A stretch of 9,415 bases of DNA from Fimadaptatus sp948467645. GTDB lineage: Bacteria; Bacillota; Clostridia; Christensenellales; Aristaeellaceae. This document shows, in pieces, positions 1-5,974 of the stretch. Location: assembly GCA_948467645.1 (NCBI GenBank), contig CAOKFD010000085.1, positions 1 through 9,415 on the forward strand. Reading direction: 5' to 3'. A model generated the notes under the pieces. The model ran no database searches and had not been told where the DNA came from. It worked only from the letters and a program-made list of their open reading frames with translations. Position 1 is the stretch's first letter, and every line of letters starts with the position of its first letter. The translations under genes were made by a program, and so were the position numbers.

Positions 1-804
1 AAAGTAATGCTCAGCCGCATATTCAAACCGCCTGTCAAATTCCGCGCCGGCATGTTTACTGACTTTAAGGCAGGGAAGCATCATGTCAAACGCATGAAAT
101 AACCCCGGATAAACGTCAACGCCCGCTTCAACTCCCGCGCGGCGCAGATTGTCTATAAAAGCCATTGTCTCGGCATAAAACGGCTCGGCAGTGCTGACAA
201 ACGTATACGCTGGAGGAAGCCCGGAATAGTCCTCTCTGCGCGCGGGCGCGGCATACGCGGGCACGTCGCCGTCCACTTCGCGCAGATACTTGCTCCACGC
301 GGAGTGGTTGCGCCGCGTGTTCCATACGGGCGCGTGGTTGTCGCGCGAAGTCTTAGTGTCCCGGTCATCGATCATGGGATACAGCGGCATCTGAAACGCG
401 ATATTCACGCCGCCAATATCCTTCTCATACATGCATAGCGCCGCCGCCAGCCCTCCGCCTGCGCTTTCGCCGCCCACCATGATCTGGTCGGAGCGTACGC
501 CCAGCTCGTCCGCGTGTTCTTTCAAATACATCAGTGCGCGGTGACAGTCCTCAAGCGCGGCCGGGTAGGATACCTGTCCCGCCAGCCGATACTCGGGCGA
601 AACGACTATCGCGCCATACTTAATCACAAGGTTCCGCGCGCGCGACATGTGCACCATCCCCGGCATACCGACGACATACCCGCCGCCGTGAATCCACAGT
701 ACGCCGGGGCGCTTTTGCGCCGTTGTACCCGTGGGACTAAGTATAAGCAGCTTCAGCGGACCGCCGTCGGACGGTATCGTTGCCTTGCGCGTATTGTATC
801 GCAT
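1..804 (-). CDS. Alpha/beta hydrolase, HSL-type esterase/acetylhydrolase (3' end outside window)
   Basis: Reading right to left, 268 codons are open from ATG at 804 to the window edge, so the stop is not seen. The protein carries the hallmarks of the hormone-sensitive-lipase group of alpha/beta hydrolases: the oxyanion-hole motif HGGGY at residues 39-43, the nucleophile elbow GESAGG at 112-117 (Ser114), and a C-terminal FHAF motif with catalytic His237. The acid expected in a DPLRDE-like motif appears instead as Glu207 (AEPF). No signal peptide is visible, so it is probably a cytoplasmic carboxylesterase or deacetylase on small acyl esters; the substrate cannot be read from sequence. The start is supported by GGAGGG at 810-815, 5 bases upstream. 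With HSL enzymes usually near 300 residues, only a short C-terminal piece is probably missing. It is divergent from the sugar transferase gene. Confidence 0.88.
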   Translation of the reverse strand, partial: MRYNTRKATIPSDGGPLKLLILSPTGTTAQKRPGVLWIHGGGYVVGMPGMVHMSRARNLVIKYGAIVVSPEYRLAGQVSYPAALEDCHRALMYLKEHADELGVRSDQIMVGGESAGGGLAAALCMYEKDIGGVNIAFQMPLYPMIDDRDTKTSRDNHAPVWNTRRNHSAWSKYLREVDGDVPAYAAPARREDYSGLPPAYTFVSTAEPFYAETMAFIDNLRRAGVEAGVDVYPGLFHAFDMMLPCLKVSKHAGAEFDRRFEYAAEHYF

Positions 805-852
805 ATGCGCCCTCCAGCAATAAGTCAATCCATGCCTGACAAATGCAATCAG

Positions 853-881
853 ATTATATCACAGTGTGTTAGACAAATCAA
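853..881 (-). promoter_or_regulatory. Vegetative promoter for the alpha/beta hydrolase
   Basis: On the minus strand there is TTGATT (881-876), a 17-base spacer and a perfect TATAAT (858-853). Transcription would start near 845, giving a leader of about 40 bases before the ATG at 804. The left end of repeat copy A begins only 7-9 bases upstream of the -35 box. Confidence 0.7.
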
Positions 882-890
882 ACCTCGCTA

Positions 891-1050
891 GAGTGTGTCT
901 CAAAAATTCCCTAATCCGCAATTTCGGGCGTCGCTGCGCCATTTCTGCGTCATCAACCCTCGACTTAGCGCTGCTAAGCCTTCGGGTTTCTTCCTTGAAC
1001 TGACGCAAAATCCACTCGAACTTGCGGATTGTTCCGCTTGAGACACACTC
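891..1050. repeat. Palindromic interspersed repeat, copy A (MITE-like, TA-flanked)
   Basis: A 160-bp element lies between two divergent promoters. Its termini are perfect inverted repeats: 889-903 reads TAGAGTGTGTCTCAA and 1038-1052 is its exact reverse complement, so the element is bracketed by TA on both sides. Further nested inverted pairs run inward: 913-921 with 1022-1030 (AATCCGCAA), 946-952 with 1001-1007 (TGCGTCA), 955-959 with 984-988 (AACCC), and an apical hairpin 964-969/973-978 (CTTAGC/GCTAAG) with a 3-base loop. The whole element can therefore fold into one long interrupted hairpin. It has no coding capacity of its own. A second, diverged copy is at 3017-3179 in the same orientation. 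TA flanks and inverted ends fit a non-autonomous derivative of a TA-targeting (IS630/Tc1-mariner-like) transposon; the family assignment is inference. Confidence 0.8.
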
Positions 1051-1082
1051 TAACCGATAGAATCATTAGTATATAAAATTAG

Positions 1083-1111
1083 TTGCAAACATGCGCATTC
1101 GGCATTATAAT
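1083..1111 (+). promoter_or_regulatory. Vegetative promoter for the sugar transferase/glycosidase unit
   Basis: TTGCAA (1083-1088), a 17-base spacer and TATAAT (1106-1111). Transcription would begin near 1118, leaving a leader of about 30 bases with an AGGAGG ribosome binding site (1136-1141) before the ATG at 1148. This also argues against the upstream ATG at 1121, which would be almost leaderless. Confidence 0.75.
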
Positions 1112-1147
1112 TAAAACACTATGTGCCCAATAACAGGAGGAAGCGCC

Positions 1148-1762
1148 ATGAAATCACCAGCCGAGCCTAAGCAAGCCCCGATATACCGCGCACTGAAGAG
1201 GGCGTTCGATATTTGCATGTCGGCATTGCTTATGCTGATGTTGTGGCCGCTGGGCGCGGCGCTGGCAATCATGATTGTGCTGGACTCCAAAGGCTCGCCG
1301 ATTTATGCCCAGAATCGCATAGGGCTTAACAAGCGCCATATCCGCCTGTACAAATTCCGCAGCATGGTAAGCAATGCCGATGCACTGAAAAGCAATTTTA
1401 CGCCCGAACAGCTCGCCGAATGGCAGCAGAATTTCCGCCTTGAGCACGACCCGCGCATAACGAAGATGGGTGCATTCCTGCGGCGCACCGGGTTGGACGA
1501 GCTTCCTCAGCTGATAAATATATTTAAGGGTGAAATGAGCTTTGTCGGCCCGCGTCCGATAGTGGAGGAGGAACTGCCGCTTTACGGCAAATGCGCTGAA
1601 AAGCTGATAAGCGTAAAGCCGGGGCTTACCGGCTACTGGCAGGTATACGCCGCGCCCGACTGCACATACGCCGGGCGAATAGAAATGGACATGCACTACA
1701 TAGATAACGAAAGCCTGCGCATTGACGCGCAGATAATCCGAAAGACACTTTCGCGTAGATGA
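1148..1762 (+). CDS. Polyprenyl-phosphate sugar-1-phosphate transferase (bacterial sugar transferase, PglC-like short form)
   Basis: This 204-residue protein belongs to the monotopic phosphoglycosyl transferases, which move a sugar-1-phosphate from a UDP-sugar onto undecaprenyl phosphate at the inner face of the membrane and so start glycan assembly. One hydrophobic segment spans about residues 22-46 after the KRAFDI motif. Then come PIYAQNRIGLN (51-61), KFRSM (69-73), the catalytic Asp117-Glu118 dyad in LDELPQL, MSFVGPRP (130-137) and KPGLTGYWQV (157-166). It is the minimal catalytic form, without the long N-terminal multi-helix region of WbaP-type enzymes, and its C-terminus stops some ten residues earlier than is common. 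ATG at 1148 is chosen over an in-frame ATG at 1121 because AGGAGG sits just upstream. The sugar specificity is unknown. It overlaps by 4 bases (ATGA) a possible earlier start of the next gene. Confidence 0.92.
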   Translation: MKSPAEPKQAPIYRALKRAFDICMSALLMLMLWPLGAALAIMIVLDSKGSPIYAQNRIGLNKRHIRLYKFRSMVSNADALKSNFTPEQLAEWQQNFRLEHDPRITKMGAFLRRTGLDELPQLINIFKGEMSFVGPRPIVEEELPLYGKCAEKLISVKPGLTGYWQVYAAPDCTYAGRIEMDMHYIDNESLRIDAQIIRKTLSRR

Positions 1763-1800
1763 TAAAACTGAAAATACCAAAGCAGCATGGAGGGAAAAAC

Positions 1801-3012
1801 ATGTTTGAAATGCCGCCCCGCGAGCGAATACTTGAGCGCTATGAACAGGCAAAAAAACGCATAGAGGACTTTCACATACGCACCTTTCCGGAACAGCCCG
1901 GCCCGATATTCCTGATCTCGACTGCGTATCCGGGCGTGTGGATGGAGCACGCGTTCGACGCGGTATGCTATGCAAGGCTGAACCCGGACAGCAGCCTCGC
2001 AAAAGACGTCGCCCGCGGCCAAATGCTTTTGTTCCTGCGCAACCAGCGTCCGGACGGCCATCTGCCTTTCAACGTGGTCGATACCAGCCTGAACACGGGG
2101 CGGCTGCACCCGGTGGGCTATTCGCAGATACAGGAATGCGTCTCGTTTGCGCGGCTGTGTCTGGAGGTATATGAGATCACGGGTGATATGGACTTTTTGA
2201 AGGAGGCATATGCGGGCTGTGCGCGCTGGAATAAGTGGCTGTGCGATAAGCGCATGACGCGCGGCACGGGGCTTATCGAACTATTCTGCCTGTACGATAC
2301 CGGCCACGACAACAGCGCGCGCCTTGCCGACGTGCCCGTGCAATGCCCCGATACGTATGGCGAAACGCCCGTGGACAGCGAAGCCGTGCCCATGCTTGCG
2401 CCTGACATGAACGCGGTGTTCTATGGCGACCGCAAGGCGCTTGCCGACATGGCGCGCGTGCTCGGACGCGATGAAGAAGCCGCCGAATGGGAGCGCAAGG
2501 CCGCCGATGTGCGCGAAAAAATGCTGAATCTGCTTTACGATAAGCAGGATGAATTCTTCTACGATCTCGATGCCAAGGGCAATCTGCGCCGCTTCCCGTC
2601 GATAGCCATAAGCAACGTGTTTACCGAGCATGTGCTTACTCAGGCAGAATTCGACGCGATATACGACCACCACATGCGCAATCCAGCCGAGTTCTGGACT
2701 GAATATCCGTTCCCGTCGATGGCGGTAAACAGCCCCGCCGTAAACGGCCATGCGCCGCAAAACTGCTGGGGCTACTATTCTCAGGCATTAACCGCGCTGC
2801 GCTGCCAGCGCTGGATGGACTACTATTGCCGCAGTGCAGACTATGATCATCTGCTGTCGCGCTGGGTGGCCGCAATCGCAAGTCACGACGGCAAGCTGTT
2901 TACGCAGGAGCTTGACCCGCTAACCGGCAACCCGACCAACTGCTCCGAATGGTATTCCAGCGCGATGCTGATGTACATGTACGCGGTGAAGCGCCTGGGC
3001 TACATCGAATAA
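1801..3012 (+). CDS. Six-hairpin glycosidase-like protein, GH63/MGH1-like
   Basis: This 403-residue protein is built of amphipathic helices of the kind that form an (alpha/alpha)6 barrel. Motifs resemble GH63 and mannosylglycerate-hydrolase-type glycosidases: a DNSAR segment whose Asp170 matches the general acid in xDNSxRW-type motifs, the repeat-like segment from Asp202 to about 255 (LGRDEEAAEWERKA, LLYDKQDEFFYDLD), and QELDPLTG whose Glu370 lies where the EYYDPxTG base is found. The usual YWRGPVW motif is replaced by NCWGYYSQ (321-328). No signal peptide is visible, so it probably acts in the cytoplasm on an imported or internal glycoside. The start at 1801 has GGAGGG 6 bases upstream; an in-frame ATG at 1759 would add 14 residues and overlap the preceding stop. 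It is probably co-transcribed with the sugar transferase. GH37 or GH15 relatives remain possible; the substrate is not readable. Confidence 0.75.
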   Translation: MFEMPPRERILERYEQAKKRIEDFHIRTFPEQPGPIFLISTAYPGVWMEHAFDAVCYARLNPDSSLAKDVARGQMLLFLRNQRPDGHLPFNVVDTSLNTGRLHPVGYSQIQECVSFARLCLEVYEITGDMDFLKEAYAGCARWNKWLCDKRMTRGTGLIELFCLYDTGHDNSARLADVPVQCPDTYGETPVDSEAVPMLAPDMNAVFYGDRKALADMARVLGRDEEAAEWERKAADVREKMLNLLYDKQDEFFYDLDAKGNLRRFPSIAISNVFTEHVLTQAEFDAIYDHHMRNPAEFWTEYPFPSMAVNSPAVNGHAPQNCWGYYSQALTALRCQRWMDYYCRSADYDHLLSRWVAAIASHDGKLFTQELDPLTGNPTNCSEWYSSAMLMYMYAVKRLGYIE

Positions 3013-3016
3013 TGTA

Positions 3017-3179
3017 GAGTATGTCTCAAAAATTCCTTAATCCGCAATCACGGTGTCTTTTACGCCATTTCTGCATCAGACCCCCTCGACTTGGCACTGC
3101 GGCTAAGCCTTCGGAGTTCTTTCTTGAACTGACGCAAAATCCACTCCTACTTGCGGATTTCCATTTTCGCGACAAACTC
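3017..3179. repeat. Palindromic interspersed repeat, copy B (decayed)
   Basis: A 163-bp sequence matches copy A (891-1050) in the same orientation, with roughly four-fifths identity by eye. It starts 4 bases after the stop codon of the glycosidase gene. The left end keeps TA (3015-3016) and most of the terminal repeat (one change in the first 15 bases), but the right end is degraded (CGCGACAAACTC at 3168-3179, followed by GA instead of TA). The inner pair 3039-3047/3151-3159 (AATCCGCAA) is intact. The apical hairpin is kept as CTTGGC/GCTAAG, where the changed base still pairs as G-U. The best-conserved blocks are CCATTTCTGC, CTCGACTT, TAAGCCTTCGG and CTTGAACTGACGCAAAATCCACTC (the last given in part by position 3123-3146). 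Confidence 0.78.
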
Positions 3180-3242
3180 GAATAATAACCTAAATTTATT
3201 TCACCAGTGTAGTAAATATTTGTAGCAATGCCCGCCCGTATG

Positions 3243-3251
3243 TGCTATAAT
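3243..3251 (+). promoter_or_regulatory. Extended -10 promoter for the Gfo/Idh/MocA gene
   Basis: TGC directly precedes TATAAT (3246-3251), forming an extended -10 element. No good -35 box lies at 17 bases; TTGTAG at 3220-3225 is 20 bases away. Transcription would begin near 3258, about 30 bases before the ATG at 3287, with GGGGGA (3272-3277) as ribosome binding site. Confidence 0.6.
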
Positions 3252-3286
3252 ATGTGCGATAACCTGTACAAGGGGGAAATATATTA

Positions 3287-4549
3287 ATGAGCATTTGGGA
3301 TTTTGGCCGCAAGGTTCGCATGTGCGTGGCTGGCCTTGGCCCGCGCGGCACCAGTCAGATGAAGACCCTGCTGGAGATGGAAGACGTTGAATTTGTGGGC
3401 GTGTGCGACATTATCGAAGAGCGCGCGGTAAAGGCTGCCGACATCGTCGCTGAAAAGCGCGAAGGCCGCCGTCCTCAGATATTTACCGATTCTCATGAAA
3501 TGCTGGAAAAAGTGGACGCCGAGGCCATGCTTATCACGACCGATTGGTGCTCCCATATCCGTATCGCTATCGATGCCATGAAGCACGGCGTGCGCCCGGC
3601 AATGGAAGTCGGCGGCGCGACCGACGTGTTCGAGTGCTGGGAGATGGTTCGCACCAGCGAGCAGACCGGCGTGCCCTGCATGTTGCTGGAGAACTGCTGC
3701 TTCGGCAAGAAGGAAATGACGCTGCTCAACATGATTAAGAAGGATCTGTTCGGCGACGTAGTATATTGCGCCGGCGGCTATGAGCATGACCTGCGCGACG
3801 AAATAGGCAAGGGCGACGAGACCCATCACTATCGTATGCGCAACTTCAAAAACCGCAACGGCGAGCTGTATCCGACCCACGAGCTGGGCCCGATAGCTCA
3901 GTACCTCAAGATTAACCGCGGCAACCGCATGGTAACGCTTACCGCCATGGCGTCCCGCGCTGCGGGCCAGCAGGCCTGGATGCGCGCCAATCGCGGCGAG
4001 GAGTGGAAGGACGTTCGCTTTAACGAGGGCGACGTAGTTACCACGCTCATAAAGTGCGCCGGCGGCGAAATGATCTCGCTGACCCATAACTGCTCGCTCC
4101 CGCGTCCTTATTCCCGCGGCGGCGTGATCCAGGGCACCAAGGGCATATGGGAAGAGGACAACGAGGGCATCTACCTCGACGGCATCAGCCCCGTCGATCC
4201 CAAGTACTGGACGCATAAGTGGGAGAAGGACGAGAAGTACATCGAGGAGTACATGCATCCGCTGTGGAAGGCCTACGAGAACTTCGGTCCGCGCGGCGGT
4301 CACGACGGCATGGACTATCTTGCACTGCGCTCCTTCGTTGAGAGCGTGCAGAAGGGCTGCCAGCCGCCCATCGACGTATACGATGCGGCTGCTTGGATGA
4401 GCATCACTTGCCTGAGCGAGCAGTCCATAGCGCTGGGCTCCACCCCTGTGGCTATTCCGGACTTCACCAATGGCCGCTGGATGGAAAAGCATCCCATGCC
4501 CAAGAGCTGCTTCTCGCTGGACACCGTTCACGAGGATATGTTTGAATAA
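3287..4549 (+). CDS. Gfo/Idh/MocA family protein, GH109-like
   Basis: This 420-residue protein has an N-terminal Rossmann domain with the dinucleotide motif GLGPRG (16-21) and a C-terminal alpha/beta domain typical of the glucose-fructose oxidoreductase family. Several blocks recall GH109 glycosidases, which use tightly bound NAD to cleave N-acetylgalactosaminides by transient oxidation: MEVGGA (106-111, Glu107), ENCCFGKKEM (135-144), YEHDLR (165-170) and NGELYPTHELGPIAQYL (191-207). In the last, Tyr195 and His198 have the spacing of the catalytic Tyr/His pair known in GH109. Unlike classical exported GH109 enzymes, no Tat or Sec signal is present, so it is probably cytoplasmic and could equally be an NAD(P)-dependent sugar dehydrogenase. 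Codon use is richer in GC-ending, ordered codons than in its neighbours, suggesting good expression. It stands alone, with its own promoter and terminator. Confidence 0.85.
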   Translation: MSIWDFGRKVRMCVAGLGPRGTSQMKTLLEMEDVEFVGVCDIIEERAVKAADIVAEKREGRRPQIFTDSHEMLEKVDAEAMLITTDWCSHIRIAIDAMKHGVRPAMEVGGATDVFECWEMVRTSEQTGVPCMLLENCCFGKKEMTLLNMIKKDLFGDVVYCAGGYEHDLRDEIGKGDETHHYRMRNFKNRNGELYPTHELGPIAQYLKINRGNRMVTLTAMASRAAGQQAWMRANRGEEWKDVRFNEGDVVTTLIKCAGGEMISLTHNCSLPRPYSRGGVIQGTKGIWEEDNEGIYLDGISPVDPKYWTHKWEKDEKYIEEYMHPLWKAYENFGPRGGHDGMDYLALRSFVESVQKGCQPPIDVYDAAAWMSITCLSEQSIALGSTPVAIPDFTNGRWMEKHPMPKSCFSLDTVHEDMFE

Positions 4550-4568
4550 TCGCATTTACTGCATATCG

Positions 4569-4601
4569 GAGCTGCCGTATTCATATGCGGCGGCTCTTTT
4601 T
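4569..4601 (+). terminator. Rho-independent terminator of the Gfo/Idh/MocA gene
   Basis: Stem GAGCTGCCG (4569-4577) pairs with CGGCGGCTC (4588-4596), with one G-U pair. Three more pairs can extend it inward to a TCAT loop, and five T residues follow (4597-4601). It lies 20 bases after the stop codon at 4549. Confidence 0.85.
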
Positions 4602-4673
4602 CTCATATATCTCAAAATTAACATAAACCACGTTTAACATTGTCTGTTAAGACTGTATTATAGGATTGCGGTA

Positions 4674-4679
4674 TATAAT
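4674..4679 (+). promoter_or_regulatory. Probable -10 box for the HAD phosphatase gene
   Basis: A perfect TATAAT lies at 4674-4679, but no convincing -35 box is seen at 16-18 bases. An alternative pair is TTAACA (4634-4639) and TATTAT (4656-4661) with a 16-base spacer. If the first is used, transcripts start near 4686, which favours the GTG start at 4702 over the ATG at 4687. Confidence 0.45.
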
Positions 4680-4701
4680 GCTTTGAATGGAGGCGGCTGC
4701 G

Positions 4702-5511
4702 GTGCTGTTTGACGGGGTGCTGCTTGCGAGCGATTATGACGGTACGCTCGTGGGCGCTGACGGAATATCGGACGAAGTGCGCCGCGCCATACGCTTTTTC
4801 ATATCGAACGGCGGCCGCTTTACCGTATGCACGGGCCGCACACTGCTGGGCTTTCACGCATATTCGCCAGAAATAATCAATGCGCCGGTGGTTCTGGCTA
4901 ACGGCGGCATGACATATGATTATGCGAGGAGCGAAATAGCGGCGTTTAGCGGCATAGACGACGAAGGCATAGCGCCGCTGCGCGCGGTGATGCGTATGCT
5001 GCCTCAGGTCTGCATAGAAATGTATCCGCTGCAAAAAGCCTACGCAATAAATCTCTCAAAACAATCCGAGCAGCACTTTCGGATTCAGAATATATCGTTT
5101 GAGACAGTCGCCGATCCTGCGGACGCGCCCAAGCCGTGGGCCAAGGTAATGCTAAGCGGCAATTTGGATGACACTCAGCGCGCACAGCAGGTGCTGAGCA
5201 ATTATCCGCAGGTGTCATTCCTGCCGACAAATGCTAATTTCCTTGAAGTGTTGGGCAAGGGCGTAAATAAGGGCGCGGCAATTGCAGACCTTGCAAGCAG
5301 TCTGAACATAACCAGCGATAACGTGTATGCGATAGGCGACAGCTATAACGACGTGGCGATGCTGCGCGCCGCGCATGTGGGCTTCGTGCCCTCGAACGGC
5401 AATGAACAGGCGCGCGCGGCGGGCGATGTGATAGTCCGCTCCAACGAGGACGGCGCGGTCGCGAACGTAATAGAGATACTCGCGCGCATGTATGGCGGCA
5501 GCTATGCCTGA
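4702..5511 (+). CDS. Cof-type HAD-superfamily phosphatase (class IIB)
   Basis: This 269-residue protein has all four haloacid dehalogenase motifs in order: SDYDGTL (10-16) with nucleophile Asp11 and acid/base Asp13, VCTGRT (42-47) with Thr44, the Lys-containing segment KGVNKGAAI (186-194), and IGDSYNDVAML (211-221) with metal-binding Asp213 and Asp217. The long insert between motifs II and III is the class IIB cap seen in Cof/YbjI/YidA-type enzymes. These are cytoplasmic Mg-dependent phosphatases acting on sugar phosphates, nucleotides or flavin phosphates; the exact substrate is open. The start is taken as GTG at 4702, because the upstream in-frame ATG at 4687 is itself part of the ribosome binding site (GGAGG at 4689-4693, 8 bases before GTG). 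Starting at 4687 would add five residues. Confidence 0.9.
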   Translation: MLFDGVLLASDYDGTLVGADGISDEVRRAIRFFISNGGRFTVCTGRTLLGFHAYSPEIINAPVVLANGGMTYDYARSEIAAFSGIDDEGIAPLRAVMRMLPQVCIEMYPLQKAYAINLSKQSEQHFRIQNISFETVADPADAPKPWAKVMLSGNLDDTQRAQQVLSNYPQVSFLPTNANFLEVLGKGVNKGAAIADLASSLNITSDNVYAIGDSYNDVAMLRAAHVGFVPSNGNEQARAAGDVIVRSNEDGAVANVIEILARMYGGSYA

Positions 5512-5537
5512 ACGTACACATTATGTTCGCGCTAATG

Positions 5538-5562
5538 GCACATTTTATTACCTCTAATGTGC
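5538..5562. promoter_or_regulatory. Inverted repeat upstream of the small membrane protein gene
   Basis: GCACATT (5538-5544) and AATGTGC (5556-5562) form a perfect 7-base inverted repeat with an 11-base centre. It ends at the -35 box (5563-5568) of the next gene. No T-tract follows, so an operator is as likely as a weak terminator for the HAD phosphatase gene. Function is inference. Confidence 0.4.
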
Positions 5563-5592
5563 TTTACAACGCCATTTCGCGGATGGTATAAT
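5563..5592 (+). promoter_or_regulatory. Promoter for the small membrane protein gene
   Basis: TTTACA (5563-5568), an 18-base spacer and TATAAT (5587-5592), with TGG immediately before the -10 box as an extended element. Transcription would begin near 5599, about 55 bases before the gene. Confidence 0.7.
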
Positions 5593-5653
5593 GTGAATAT
5601 GCGTAATACCGGCTCAGGCCATGCGCAGTATGCTTTATTAATGTCAGAGGTGA

Positions 5654-5905
5654 ATGAAAGTGCCGTATACTTCGTTATCAAAGTCGGATAGAAACCGCTT
5701 CGGCCTCAAATCCCACTTGATACCTTCAATAATAGCGCTGGCCTATCTGGTTGACTCTATAGAAATCAGCTCCACGGGCGAAATGTCCCTGCTGCGCATT
5801 TTTACAATGATAATGTCGGCATGCTATCTGATATCTATGGTTATAGCCGTGGTGCAGGAAACGCACGACCGGCGCGCGCGCAAAAGCAGCGGCAATGGCA
5901 ATTAA
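5654..5905 (+). CDS. Small two-helix membrane protein of unknown function
   Basis: I do not recognise the family. The 83-residue protein has a basic N-terminus (SKSDRNRFGLK), a hydrophobic stretch at about 21-36, a short polar turn (SIEISSTGEM, 35-44), a second stronger hydrophobic stretch at about 45-68, and a charged, basic C-terminal tail (RRARK). By the positive-inside rule both ends would face the cytoplasm as a helical hairpin. The start is uncertain: AGAGG (5646-5650) is only 3 bases from the ATG at 5654 but 9 bases from an in-frame GTG at 5660, which would give 81 residues. A well-formed promoter upstream and a strong terminator downstream make it a monocistronic gene rather than a chance reading frame. 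Confidence 0.7.
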   Translation: MKVPYTSLSKSDRNRFGLKSHLIPSIIALAYLVDSIEISSTGEMSLLRIFTMIMSACYLISMVIAVVQETHDRRARKSSGNGN

Positions 5906-5935
5906 CGCCGAAAGGCGCAAGCCGATTAAGTATAG

Positions 5936-5968
5936 ACGGGCGGCTTTTACCGGCCGCCCGTGTTTTTT
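5936..5968 (+). terminator. Rho-independent terminator of the small membrane protein gene
   Basis: Stem ACGGGCGGC (5936-5944) pairs perfectly with GCCGCCCGT (5953-5961) around an 8-base loop and is followed by G and six T residues (5963-5968). It is 30 bases after the stop at 5905. Confidence 0.88.
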
Positions 5969-5974
5969 ACAAAC

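Noticed and set aside
128..368. Leftward open frames over 128-368
   Set aside because: They are out of frame with the alpha/beta hydrolase, which is encoded on the same strand with intact motifs across this region.
514..891. Forward open frame of 125 codons
   Set aside because: It lies antisense to the hydrolase, has no ribosome binding site, and its translation is rich in Arg/His with no domain.
1759..1800. Upstream start for the glycosidase giving an ATGA overlap
   Set aside because: The ATG at 1801 has a far better ribosome binding site. The 14 extra residues look like leader, though translational coupling from 1759 cannot be excluded.
1154..2002. Leftward open frame of 282 codons opposite the sugar transferase
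   Set aside because: The sense strand has full phosphoglycosyl transferase motifs; the antisense frame is a by-product of codon bias.
3050..3160. Repeat copy B as a CRISPR or riboswitch
   Set aside because: It is a single dispersed unit with a diverged partner 2 kb away, without spacers, and it resembles no riboswitch core that I know.
3284..4555. Leftward open frame of 423 codons opposite the Gfo/Idh/MocA gene
   Set aside because: It mirrors the sense gene almost end to end, a known effect of biased codon use. The sense strand has promoter, ribosome binding site, motifs and terminator.
4602..4673. Possible small RNA between the terminator and the HAD gene
   Set aside because: The stretch is AT-rich, with no stable hairpin followed by a T-tract; it is adequately explained as promoter DNA.
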